Source: Zavarzinella sp. (GTDB taxonomy: Bacteria; Planctomycetota; Planctomycetia; Gemmatales; Gemmataceae). Taken from it: a DNA stretch of 64,000 bases. Below the pieces are notes generated by a model, which did not search any database, was not told where the DNA came from, and worked only from the letters and a program-made list of their open reading frames with translations. The stretch is from NCBI GenBank assembly GCA_041399155.1, contig JAWKTI010000003.1, positions 186,001 through 250,000 on the forward strand, in the 5' to 3' direction. Numbering within the stretch: the stretch's first letter is position 1; each line of letters opens with the position of its first letter. This document shows, piece by piece, positions 54,749 to 63,112 of the stretch. A program made the translations under genes and the position numbers.

Positions 54749-55285
54749 AAACCGAAAACTGGAAACCCTCACCTGCCGCCACCGCCGCCGCCCAAGCCGC
54801 CAGTGCCTGAGCCGCCACCTGTTGCCCCAGGCAGTGGCGTACCTAGTATACCACATACACCAGGCTTGGGCGGCCACGCTCCATATCAAAGAATAGCTGT
54901 AGGTGAGAATGAGCTAAGTCAGGCGATTGTCAACGCACGGAAAATCCGTGGCGACCGCTCAGGTCAAAACTGGCTCGCATTCAAAGTTAAGGGAGATGAC
55001 ACAATCCATGTAATTCGAAGTAAGGGAGGCGTTCATTCAGAGCGGAGATTGAAGGAATGGCTTGAATTGAAGGGAATAGAAAAGAAGAATCTTGAGTCAT
55101 TCTTCTCAGAACGAGGACCATGTACTTATGCTGGTCGTGGAGGGTGCCAACGATTTATGACCGAGAATTTCCCTGATGCCAAAGGCTATTATCTGTTTGA
55201 GTATTTTGATGAAACAACACGATCCGCTTCCAGGTCAGACTTTGGGAAATATGTTCGAAGAATCTTCAACCCGAACCTTGACTAG
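54749..55285 (+). CDS. Orphan nucleic-acid deaminase toxin tip (polymorphic toxin fragment)
   Basis: The frame opens right after a repeat, with no normal start. A GTG at 54803 gives 160 aa, but the frame upstream also encodes a Pro-rich linker (PPPPPPKPPVPEPPP). The C-terminal domain has the deaminase signature: H-x-E in GVHSERRLKEWLE (H78, E80 counted from GTG) and P-C-x7-C in GPCTYAGRGGCQRFM (C107, C115), expected to bind zinc. This matches the bacterial polymorphic-toxin deaminases. The delivery/N-terminal part is missing, so it is probably a 5'-truncated remnant, or an orphan toxin cassette. Confidence 0.75.
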   Translation, partial: KPKTGNPHLPPPPPPKPPVPEPPPVAPGSGVPSIPHTPGLGGHAPYQRIAVGENELSQAIVNARKIRGDRSGQNWLAFKVKGDDTIHVIRSKGGVHSERRLKEWLELKGIEKKNLESFFSERGPCTYAGRGGCQRFMTENFPDAKGYYLFEYFDETTRSASRSDFGKYVRRIFNPNLD

Positions 55286-55798
55286 ATGGACACAAAGAGA
55301 GCGAAGAATATGAACGAAACGAAGTGGGAAGCATCAGCGTTAGCGAATTCTAACATTAATGAATCTGACGCTGAGTATTTGGCGACACACGGCTTACCTA
55401 ATCTGAAGCATGACAACTTGGAATTCGCTGTTGATCAGTTGGGAACGCAGCCAGAAGGGACAGATTGTCATCAAGTAGGGACATACGGGATTCTCAATGA
55501 CGTTCCGTTGTATGTTCGAGAATCAACTGCGGGAGTGTGGTCAATTGACGAAGATTCAAACGAATTCATTCTTGTGAATTCGTCTGTACGATCGTTTGCT
55601 CAGTTTGTTTCCTTGAGAGAAAGATATCTTCTGGACATGAATAAATTGCTACCTGCAAAAGTGCAAGAGCAGTTTGTCCTGGCCATAAAGGCTGCAATGG
55701 AAGACATTGATTCAGCCGCATTTGGCGAGAGTTCCTTGTGGGGGCCGTTCATAGACGACATTTGTAATCAAGTAGCCTTCTACGAAGAAGAGTTTTAG
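55286..55798 (+). CDS. SUKH-type immunity protein (putative)
   Basis: A 170-aa protein starting directly after the toxin stop (TAG then ATG; an alternative ATG at 55310 has GAGCGAAG upstream). Sequence elements YLATHGLPNLKHDNLEF, VGTYGILNDVPLYVRESTAG, VWSIDEDSNEFILVNSSVRS and FAQFVSLRERYLLD fit the SUKH/SUKH-4 immunity fold, which is often paired with deaminase toxins. The role, neutralising the upstream toxin, is inferred from family and adjacency. Confidence 0.75.
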   Translation: MDTKRAKNMNETKWEASALANSNINESDAEYLATHGLPNLKHDNLEFAVDQLGTQPEGTDCHQVGTYGILNDVPLYVRESTAGVWSIDEDSNEFILVNSSVRSFAQFVSLRERYLLDMNKLLPAKVQEQFVLAIKAAMEDIDSAAFGESSLWGPFIDDICNQVAFYEEEF

Positions 55799-55805
55799 AC
55801 ATTGC

Positions 55806-55991
55806 TTAAACGCTTTTCACCTCCTCCAACTCCCTCCTAACCGCCTTCACAACCCGACGAATCCGAAAAACTGTAAGACTTCCTAACTCTACACGACCCA
55901 CCAATACAGAAGAACTAGTCTCCGACACGAGGCAATCGTAAACCGCCACCCCAAGCTCACCGACTTTCTGCATGATTTCGTCCCGTAGCAA
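55806..55991 (-). CDS. Small hypothetical protein, possibly a fragment
   Basis: A 61-aa frame (MLRDEIMQKVGELGVAVYDC) that may extend upstream (SQDQSQALLRDE). It contains SSSVLVGRVELGSLTVFRIR and a helical end with KAVRRELEEVK. No family recognised and no ribosome site clear. It lies between the immunity gene and the right REP-like repeats and may be a remnant. Confidence 0.35.
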   Translation of the reverse strand: MLRDEIMQKVGELGVAVYDCLVSETSSSVLVGRVELGSLTVFRIRRVVKAVRRELEEVKSV

Positions 55992-56402
55992 TGCTTGGCT
56001 CTGATCTTGGCTTATGGCTCGATCGTGAGAGGTGAGGGGGAAGGTGGGAACGTATTTTAGATTCCCGCCTTCGCGGTAATGACGATCAGGTTGGATAGCA
56101 GTTTATAGGTGAAAAATTGAGTTTTCTTCCTGGATTCCTACCTGCGTGTATGACGGTTGACTTCATAATCTCTTTGCGCCATGGCAGCTTTGCATGAGAT
56201 CGATTAGAGAAATTCCCATTGTTGAGCTGCGGGCGATAATTTGGTGTGCGGTTCGATTTTTCCAGACAATTCCCAGCAACCGATGGAGTGAGGCTGGGAA
56301 AAACAGTTTGCCAAAAGAGATTTGAGTTCAACAACAAAAGGATTTCAGTTCAACAAAATCAGTTAGCGGTGCCATGAACAGGCACAGATGGGTGATTTTG
56401 AA
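55992..56402. repeat. Intergenic region with REP-like repeats (right)
   Basis: Contains units at 56060-56128 (TTCCCGCCTTCGCGGTAATG through TTGAGTTTTCTT) and about 56129-56158 (CTGGATTCCTACCTGCGTGT). Otherwise no gene recognised. Together with 54543-54745 these repeats bracket the toxin-immunity pair. Confidence 0.8.
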
Positions 56403-56699
56403 TTACTCGTCGTCTTCGTCTTCTAACTCTTCTTCGTCATCGAAATCGTCTTCATCATCGTAATCATCGTCGTCATAATCCTCATCATCCAGATCGTCGT
56501 CTTCATCATCGAGTTCATCTTCGTCGATGTCATCGAAATCTTCATCTTCGAAGTCGTCGTCTTCATCATCGAGATCGTCTTCATCCTCGAAGTCTTCATC
56601 TTCATCGTCATCCCGTGCCACCAACGTGTCAGAGACGATCAATTTCCACCATTCGTTCGCATCCACTGATGCCAACATAAACTGAGAATTCGTTTGCAT
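56403..56699 (-). CDS. Poly-acidic (Asp/Glu-rich) protein
   Basis: A 98-aa protein from ATG 56699, preceded by GGGGAG and the nearest good start in an open frame reaching 56768. The N-terminal 30 residues are ordinary (MQTNSQFMLASVDANEWWKL); residues about 31-98 are almost wholly Asp and Glu with a few Tyr, Phe and Leu (DDLDDEDDDFEDEDFDDIDE). The role is unknown; possibly an ion-binding or chaperone-like low-complexity protein. Confidence 0.65.
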   Translation of the reverse strand: MQTNSQFMLASVDANEWWKLIVSDTLVARDDDEDEDFEDEDDLDDEDDDFEDEDFDDIDEDELDDEDDDLDDEDYDDDDYDDEDDFDDEEELEDEDDE

Positions 56700-57074
56700 C
56701 CTAACTCCCCTCGTATATTTCACCAGTTCCGAGTCGCTTGCCGCACCTGCGGTGCCAACCCCAACCATATATTCCCACGATGTTACGAATGTTGTGGGTT
56801 GCAGATCATTGGGAATAGATCCCAGGTTCTTGCAAACTCGATCAACGTAGACGCTTCTTAGGGATGAACGGAATTACTGTCAAGCGAACTTTTTAGAAAA
56901 ATTTTTGCCTGCTACAACAAACTGTAGGAAGTGGTACAATTCCCACAAAATCAGGCGATTTGAAACGCGAAACAGGCACAATCGATTGGAAGTGGGAATA
57001 AATTCTTAAAATTGAGAAAACAGAAAGGACTAAGAGACAAAAATCAGTGATTGGCTATATAGCCGATTTGCTAT
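56700..57074. other. Intergenic region, no gene recognised
   Basis: About 375 bp between two minus-strand genes, AT-rich near 56860-57060. The promoter of the poly-acidic gene should be here. No hairpin or RNA gene is evident. Confidence 0.4.
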
Positions 57075-58970
57075 TTAGTAAAATAGCGTCCGTTTGCTGA
57101 ATCCCAGTGCGGAGAACGCACCTTGGGCAATTTCCCCACTGCCCGTAAAATCATCGACCCACTTCCAGCGGTAATCCAGTTCCGAACGGGTCAAAAATTT
57201 TCGAACACCATCTGTATCAGTGATCGTAAAGGTATCGGTGGTAGCATCATAACCATTGACCACCACATAGTGCATTGCACCAACGTTGCCAAATGGAATC
57301 CCAATTTTGCCCATCGAAACCAGCAGAATTACTGGTTTGCCCTGCTGAATTAAGTCCACAATCCGGTTTGTATTCGATTCTGTTTCAATTCGGGAATCTG
57401 GTTTCCAGTGCCTCATTGTATCGAGCATCTGACTCGTCGGAGTGCCAAGTTTCAGCCAGGAAATCAGGTTTCCATCGTATCGGGTGAATGATCGTACTTC
57501 TTCGTATGTAGCGTTTATCCCGTATGCCCGCAGTAGCCGTGCGATCGAATTCGGGCCGCAACTCCAACTGTCATTCTGTGGAGAGCCACCTGGTACCGTG
57601 ATGGTTAGTTTTTCGATACCAATACCCGGTTGACCAGCAAAAACAGTTGCAGTATCTGTTCCATAAAAACCATCGATCGTATCAGTGCGCGTGATTGCCA
57701 CAAGTGTATCATCACCATAATTACCGTTCAGATGGTTGGTTAGACCTGCATTTCCTTTCAAATAGTCGTTACCAAACCCTCCATCGATCACGATTTCTGC
57801 AACACCCATATTGTAACTGGCAACAGCAAGTGAACTCAGATTGATGTAATCATCGCCACTGAGTGCAAATATCTGCTCGATTCTATTAAGGCGGTGCCAG
57901 GGGACATCGTTGTTTGCATAACTAAAATCTTCAAATACAAGAGCATCGTTGCCAGATGTCAGCCAGAGTCTATCGTTTCCAGTGCCGCCATCGAAGATAT
58001 CATCGGATCGGTTTTTTCCGCTTCGCATCGTATCGAAGTGGGCCCCCCAGATTCCATCAACAAAAAAGTACATCTGATCATCGCCAGCATCACCAGAAAG
58101 CCGATCCTTTCCCAATCCTCCGTTCAACAAATCGTCGCCACTGCCCCCTGATAATTCATCATTGCCACCTTCACCGTATAAGTAATCATTCTGATCCCCA
58201 CCATACAGTTTGTCATGATCATCCCCAGCGTAAAGGCGGTCTACTCCCGATCCACCGTAGAGTTGATCGTTACCAGAATCTCCATATAGAAAATCATTAT
58301 CCCCCTCGCCAAACAAGCGATCATCGCCAGTGCCACCTCTCAGTGTGTCATTTCCATTTCCGCCATCCAATGTATCGTTACCGCTTTCTCCACGTAGTTG
58401 GTCGGAACCACCTTGCCCACTCAGATAATCGTTGCCGCCACCACCGATGATAATATCATTGCCATCGGGCAGAAGCGTTGCTCGTTCCAGCCAGTTATAT
58501 GGCTCCACCAAGGTAAATTCGTTGGAAGCATACATCGTTTCTGTGATTGCAACTGCACGATCATCTCCATACAGAAAATCATCTCCGGTGCTACCGGTAA
58601 TTGTGTCGTTGCCTTTCCCACCCCAGGCGTGCAGGGCGATATTTTTGTTTGCTGTGGAACCGGGGACATTATTGAGAGAAATCACATCATCTCCCGCTTT
58701 CCCGTAGACTTCAATCCGGTTCACCATTTGGGAAGAAATGACAGTGCCTGTATATCCCAAGATCGTACTACCTTTGGAAATACTGGTTTGGCTGGCACCA
58801 TTGAGGAACAACACTCCATTCTGTTGGACGATCTGTGCGGTATCATTTCCAGCGGTGCCATTCATTGTTAAGACACCAGTTGAAATATCCAGGTTTGCCA
58901 GAAATGCAGGTACTTCTCGAGTTTCCAGTTGTTCCACATTCAGATTGAATTGTTTTTTCTGACCGTTCAT
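57075..58970 (-). CDS. Secreted RTX-repeat protein with C39-like cysteine peptidase domain
   Basis: A 631-aa protein starting at ATG 58970. The N-terminus has the planctomycete motif LETREVP. Residues about 110-310 hold some twenty RTX-type nonapeptide repeats (GGSGNDTLDGGNGNDTLRGG) that bind calcium in beta-rolls. The C-terminal 165 residues resemble a C39 family/papain-like domain: Cys in NDSWSCGPNSIARLLRAYG, His in GAMHYVVVNGYDATTDTFTI, and a following Asp. It is likely surface or secreted and could be a protease or a pseudo-peptidase. Confidence 0.85.
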   Translation of the reverse strand: MNGQKKQFNLNVEQLETREVPAFLANLDISTGVLTMNGTAGNDTAQIVQQNGVLFLNGASQTSISKGSTILGYTGTVISSQMVNRIEVYGKAGDDVISLNNVPGSTANKNIALHAWGGKGNDTITGSTGDDFLYGDDRAVAITETMYASNEFTLVEPYNWLERATLLPDGNDIIIGGGGNDYLSGQGGSDQLRGESGNDTLDGGNGNDTLRGGTGDDRLFGEGDNDFLYGDSGNDQLYGGSGVDRLYAGDDHDKLYGGDQNDYLYGEGGNDELSGGSGDDLLNGGLGKDRLSGDAGDDQMYFFVDGIWGAHFDTMRSGKNRSDDIFDGGTGNDRLWLTSGNDALVFEDFSYANNDVPWHRLNRIEQIFALSGDDYINLSSLAVASYNMGVAEIVIDGGFGNDYLKGNAGLTNHLNGNYGDDTLVAITRTDTIDGFYGTDTATVFAGQPGIGIEKLTITVPGGSPQNDSWSCGPNSIARLLRAYGINATYEEVRSFTRYDGNLISWLKLGTPTSQMLDTMRHWKPDSRIETESNTNRIVDLIQQGKPVILLVSMGKIGIPFGNVGAMHYVVVNGYDATTDTFTITDTDGVRKFLTRSELDYRWKWVDDFTGSGEIAQGAFSALGFSKRTLFY

Positions 58971-59085
58971 TTTCGTTCTCTCTTTCAATTTCAGATTTTT
59001 TTGAAACCGTCTTCGAAAGGATCAGCGAAAATGTTGGTGTTATTCCATCAGGCATCGGAAAAAAATTCTGATAAATTTTCTCGCT

Positions 59086-60369
59086 GTGATTTTTTCTGTG
59101 GCCGGAATTTCTTGCTCCTGCCAAATTTCCTGCCAGTCGAATCTGGCACAACTTCCATTGAAACTCCCGAATTCTCGTCGTGGGGACGGATTTCGTTCTA
59201 CGTTAAAAACTGATAATGTTGTTGGCTTTAGGGTTGAGGTATTCCCTTTGCACCCGATACTTGAAGACTCGACCGACCACGCACCAAAGCTTGCTAAGTC
59301 AAGCCATGTACCGGTGCGTCATGCACCCCCCATTGTTCCTCACCTGCAACAGGTGAAAAACTACGATGTGCTGACCACCATCGGACGTGGGGGCATGGGT
59401 GTCGTCTACAAAGCGCGGGATCGCCGCACCACACAGTTAGGGGCACTGAAAATGATCATTGCTGGTCGCTTTGCCAGCCCTGCCAGCCAACTTCGCTTCT
59501 GTCGGGAAGCGGACGCACTCGCCAAACTGGATGATGCCAACATTGTTCGCCTGCTGGAAACCGGCGAAGACAATGGGACACTCTTTTTAGCATTAGAATA
59601 TGTGGAAGGCACCAATCTGATGGAACTGGTGCAGGGAAATCCCCAGCCACCAGTGGGGGTTGCCCGTCTGGTTGAAGTGCTGGCGCGGGCGATTTCAATT
59701 GCCCACAATGCCGGAATTTTGCACCGCGATTTAAAGCCCACCAACATTATTGTGAAAAATCCGAAGGTGCCGCCAGCGAATCTGGAAGAGATCTATCGCA
59801 TCGCTTCCGGCTTGCATGCGGGGCCATATACACCATATGGCGTGCCGAAAATCATCGATTTCGGGCTGGCAAAATCGGGCGATGAGCAATCACTGACAGC
59901 TGATGGCTCTGCCATTGGCACGCCAATGTACATGTCGCCAGAGCAGTTTAACATCCGTGCGGATCGGCCAATTGGCCCCACATCCGATATTTATTCGCTG
60001 GGTGTGATCATGTACGAGTTGCTGACAGGCAGGCCACCCTTCCTGGGCAACGACATGCAAATGATGCTGAAATTGAAGTTGACCCACCAGCCGGTGCCTC
60101 CATCCCGCCTGATGCCAGGGATTTCGCCAGATCTGGATCGCATTTGCATGATCTGTCTGGCACGCGACCCTGCAGACCGTTTTCAGAGTGGGGTAGAACT
60201 GGCAGATGCGCTGCACCAGTTTCTGGAAGGATTTGATTTGCGTCCGAAACCACCCGGGCAGTTGCAGCAAATAAAAAACTGGTTCAAAAACAACTGGTTG
60301 CTGGCAAGCATGTCTGCAGCACTGGGCTTGACCACCGCAATGCTGGTCATGCAGCGGTTCATGCGGTGA
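59086..60369 (+). CDS. Membrane-anchored Ser/Thr protein kinase
   Basis: A kinase of up to 427 aa. The glycine loop GRGGMGVVY is at 100-108, the catalytic lysine is in GALKMI, then HRDLKPTNIIV, KIIDFGLAKSG, and SPEQ in the activation segment. A membrane helix lies at the C-terminus (WLLASMSAALGLTTAMLVMQ). An insertion between HRD and DFG (NPKVPPANLEEIYRIASGLHAGPYTPYG) is longer than usual. The GTG start at 59086 lacks a ribosome site and the first about 85 residues look non-coding, so the real start may be further in. Confidence 0.9.
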   Translation: MIFSVAGISCSCQISCQSNLAQLPLKLPNSRRGDGFRSTLKTDNVVGFRVEVFPLHPILEDSTDHAPKLAKSSHVPVRHAPPIVPHLQQVKNYDVLTTIGRGGMGVVYKARDRRTTQLGALKMIIAGRFASPASQLRFCREADALAKLDDANIVRLLETGEDNGTLFLALEYVEGTNLMELVQGNPQPPVGVARLVEVLARAISIAHNAGILHRDLKPTNIIVKNPKVPPANLEEIYRIASGLHAGPYTPYGVPKIIDFGLAKSGDEQSLTADGSAIGTPMYMSPEQFNIRADRPIGPTSDIYSLGVIMYELLTGRPPFLGNDMQMMLKLKLTHQPVPPSRLMPGISPDLDRICMICLARDPADRFQSGVELADALHQFLEGFDLRPKPPGQLQQIKNWFKNNWLLASMSAALGLTTAMLVMQRFMR

Positions 60370-60400
60370 AAATGAATTAATTCTAATTTTTAATCATTGA

Positions 60401-61954
60401 TTAATAATTGAACTGTAACTGGAAGCGTAGAATGTGGCCCTGATACTGACCATAGGGCACCACTCCTGGTGTATCGATCGCTCTGGTATTGGTGCGGTCG
60501 GTAATTGTGTACATTGTGGTGAATTCCAGCCATTTCGAATATTGCCATTCCACACCGAGATCCCATTCATCAATTCGAGAATACGGCGCATTACGTGCGG
60601 ACTTGTACCCGCCCTGGAAGTAAGACCATCGCACAAATGGTGTCCATGTACCGCAATCTTCTACGTCGAACATGTACATGGTTTGGAGATAGCCACCGGT
60701 CAGCGATCGCACTTCCACCCGTCGCTGATCGTCACTTAAGGCGGGGCCGCGACCCACGTTCCATTCAGCCTGAAAGCCGAGTGGTTGAGGATAAACGATG
60801 AAAGTACCACCGACGCGTTCATCTCTCAGTCCTGCACGGTTCGAACGTTCCAACGTACCTTCGGGACGAATCGAAGGCCCCACACCTAATGCTCGGATGG
60901 ATGAAGAAAGCACGGTGTATTTGCCGGTATAGGCTTGAATCCCGGCTTCAACAATCTGGCCGTTATCAAATCGGTAGGGGATCTGCAGTCGGGTGACGAT
61001 ATGCAGATTATCGTTCTGTTCCTGGAGTGCCCCACCCTGCCCGTTGTAGATCCCAATTCCGAAGACACCATAGTTTCCCGAACCTTTTAAACCAGAAGAT
61101 ACAAATTTGAAGATTTCCTGTGCATATTCCGGAGTCCAGTAATAGAAAACGCCAATATCACGTTCATTCTTAGTTGCAGAATTGAAGGCATCGTTTCGAT
61201 CAAATGCCAATCGGTTAGAACTCGATTGCAGGTTTTCCCACCCATATGGCACTTTGGATTGGCCCACACGGAAACGATGAACTTTATCCTGTGTTAAGTA
61301 TACATCAGCGTATAAGTCCCGTAGCTGAGCATATTCGTTTGAATCCAACGAACCCGGTACAGTTGCAGCAAAATCGGGCTGAAAATAGAAGGATATATGT
61401 TCTGACAAATCACCATAAAAAATTAATCGTGCACGCCTGATGAGAAAATTCTGATTTTCGCCTATGGAGGCATCCCCATCGTGAAATGGTTGAGCAGAGG
61501 TAACATCAGTGAGAAACGGGAAACTACTGCGAACCTGGGTATATCCCCGAATTTTCAGCTTGTCATACCATTCTGAAGCTTTTGATTTTTCTGGAGATTT
61601 TGGCAATTCAACTTTGGGCTCCGTGGGAGGAGGCAGAATCACAGATTCTTTGGGCATTTCCTGTTTTCCTGAATCACCCGTTTTTGGTGATACCGGTGGC
61701 AACACAGGTACGATTGGTTGCTCAGGAATTGGCTTGATCGCACCTGGTTGAGGAGTTACCTCAATCGGCATCGGAGTGACAGGTGGCCGTTCCAGAACCG
61801 GAAAAGGATTATTTCCACCGCTTGTGGGTGGAAAAACAGGGGCCTTTGGCTCAACAGGATCTACCTGAACAGGTAACAATGTACTTTGCGCCTGTACAGA
61901 AATGCTCCAAGCAAGCATCGCACACAAGACAAGTCGAGAAATCGTGTACATCAC
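60401..61954 (-). CDS. OprP/OprO-type outer membrane porin
   Basis: A 517-aa outer-membrane beta-barrel of the phosphate-selective porin family (PF07396-like). Signal peptide MMYTISRLVLCAMLAWSISVQA, a Pro-rich periplasmic segment of about 100 residues, then the barrel: YDKLKIRGYTQVRSSF, IRRARLIFYGDLSEHISFYF, RDLYADVYLTQDKVHRFRVG, and the end GHILRFQLQFNY with the terminal aromatic residue. Planctomycetes carry many such porins; the ion specificity is unknown. Confidence 0.9.
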   Translation of the reverse strand: MMYTISRLVLCAMLAWSISVQAQSTLLPVQVDPVEPKAPVFPPTSGGNNPFPVLERPPVTPMPIEVTPQPGAIKPIPEQPIVPVLPPVSPKTGDSGKQEMPKESVILPPPTEPKVELPKSPEKSKASEWYDKLKIRGYTQVRSSFPFLTDVTSAQPFHDGDASIGENQNFLIRRARLIFYGDLSEHISFYFQPDFAATVPGSLDSNEYAQLRDLYADVYLTQDKVHRFRVGQSKVPYGWENLQSSSNRLAFDRNDAFNSATKNERDIGVFYYWTPEYAQEIFKFVSSGLKGSGNYGVFGIGIYNGQGGALQEQNDNLHIVTRLQIPYRFDNGQIVEAGIQAYTGKYTVLSSSIRALGVGPSIRPEGTLERSNRAGLRDERVGGTFIVYPQPLGFQAEWNVGRGPALSDDQRRVEVRSLTGGYLQTMYMFDVEDCGTWTPFVRWSYFQGGYKSARNAPYSRIDEWDLGVEWQYSKWLEFTTMYTITDRTNTRAIDTPGVVPYGQYQGHILRFQLQFNY

Positions 61955-62177
61955 TCTGTGTACTCAGTAAGAGGTATCGAGGGCTGAATTGATTTACTAT
62001 CGGCAATAAAATGCACAAACTTTAACGGCTGTAGCGGTTTTAACGGGGCGCAAAGCGGGAAAAATGATACCTATTGACCCCAAATCAGTGTGAAAAGACA
62101 GTGCAAAAGATTACAGGAACGATGTTTATGCCAAAAATGAGGGAATCTTCATCCTTATGCGACTTAGAATGTGGAAC

Positions 62178-63023
62178 TTACGCCACTACATTCGACAGAG
62201 TGCCGATTTCAGCCAGGTGAATGGAAACGTGGTCGTTCGCTTGCAGCGTAAATTGATCAGGTGGCACAATTCCGGTGCCTGTCAGCAATATTGCCCCACG
62301 TGGGAAGCTCAGTTCCTTATATAACCAACCGATTAACTCTTCCGGGGTGCGGACCAGCATATCTAAGGTGGTGCTGCCAGTGAAAACCGATTCCCCACCA
62401 CGCTGGATGGTCAGTTCGATCGAAACAGATGCCAGTTCCGGGAAACCTTCCACCAGTGCGATCGTGGGACCAATGGCACAGGAACCGTCGTAAACCTTTG
62501 CCTGAGGCAGGTAAAGTGGGTTTTCACCTTCAATATCCCGCGACGACATATCGTTACCCAACGTGAAGCCTAAAAGCTTTCCCTGGGGAGAAATGACTAA
62601 CGCCAGTTCGGGCTCTGGCACGTTCCAGGTGGCGTCTTTGCGGATACGCACTGGTTGGCCAGGATCGACCACACGCCACGCGGGTGCCTTCATAAACAAT
62701 TCGGGGCGTGGTGCAGTATACACTTTGTCGTAGAACTGAGCCGCACCGACCGATTCTTCTTCGCGGGCGATTTTGCTGCGTTTGTAGGTGACCCCTGCTG
62801 CCCAAACTTCCTGATCAACGATCGGTGCCAGCATTTGTGCTGCGGAAAGTGGCACACTAACAGGTGCATCTGCATAGGGTGAAAATTCCGCACCACTTAA
62901 GGTGCCCAGCAGAAAACTTTCCGCAAGTTCTGTGGCCACCGTGCAAATGCCATCCGCCTTCAGGAAACCAAATTGTGGGGCAGAATCCGCTGTGCGAAAC
63001 TTGCACAGTCGTGTAATAGCCAT
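62178..63023 (-). CDS. Fumarylacetoacetate hydrolase (FAH)-family protein
   Basis: A 281-aa member of the FAH family, with metal ligands in WNVPEPELALVISP and GFTLGNDMSSRDIEGENPLY, and GTGIVPPDQFTL at the C-terminus. NPLYLPQAKVYDGSCAIGP resembles the 2-keto-3-deoxy sugar-acid dehydratase branch (for example the arabinonate pathway), so a sugar-acid dehydratase is more likely than true FAH. Substrate not proven. Confidence 0.85.
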   Translation of the reverse strand: MAITRLCKFRTADSAPQFGFLKADGICTVATELAESFLLGTLSGAEFSPYADAPVSVPLSAAQMLAPIVDQEVWAAGVTYKRSKIAREEESVGAAQFYDKVYTAPRPELFMKAPAWRVVDPGQPVRIRKDATWNVPEPELALVISPQGKLLGFTLGNDMSSRDIEGENPLYLPQAKVYDGSCAIGPTIALVEGFPELASVSIELTIQRGGESVFTGSTTLDMLVRTPEELIGWLYKELSFPRGAILLTGTGIVPPDQFTLQANDHVSIHLAEIGTLSNVVA

Positions 63024-63112
63024 GGTGAATCCAATTTGTATTGTGATATAGCAATATTGCTAATGAGATAGAATTGCCATATTGCTATTTTGAAACGTAA
63101 GCAGTCTGTTAT

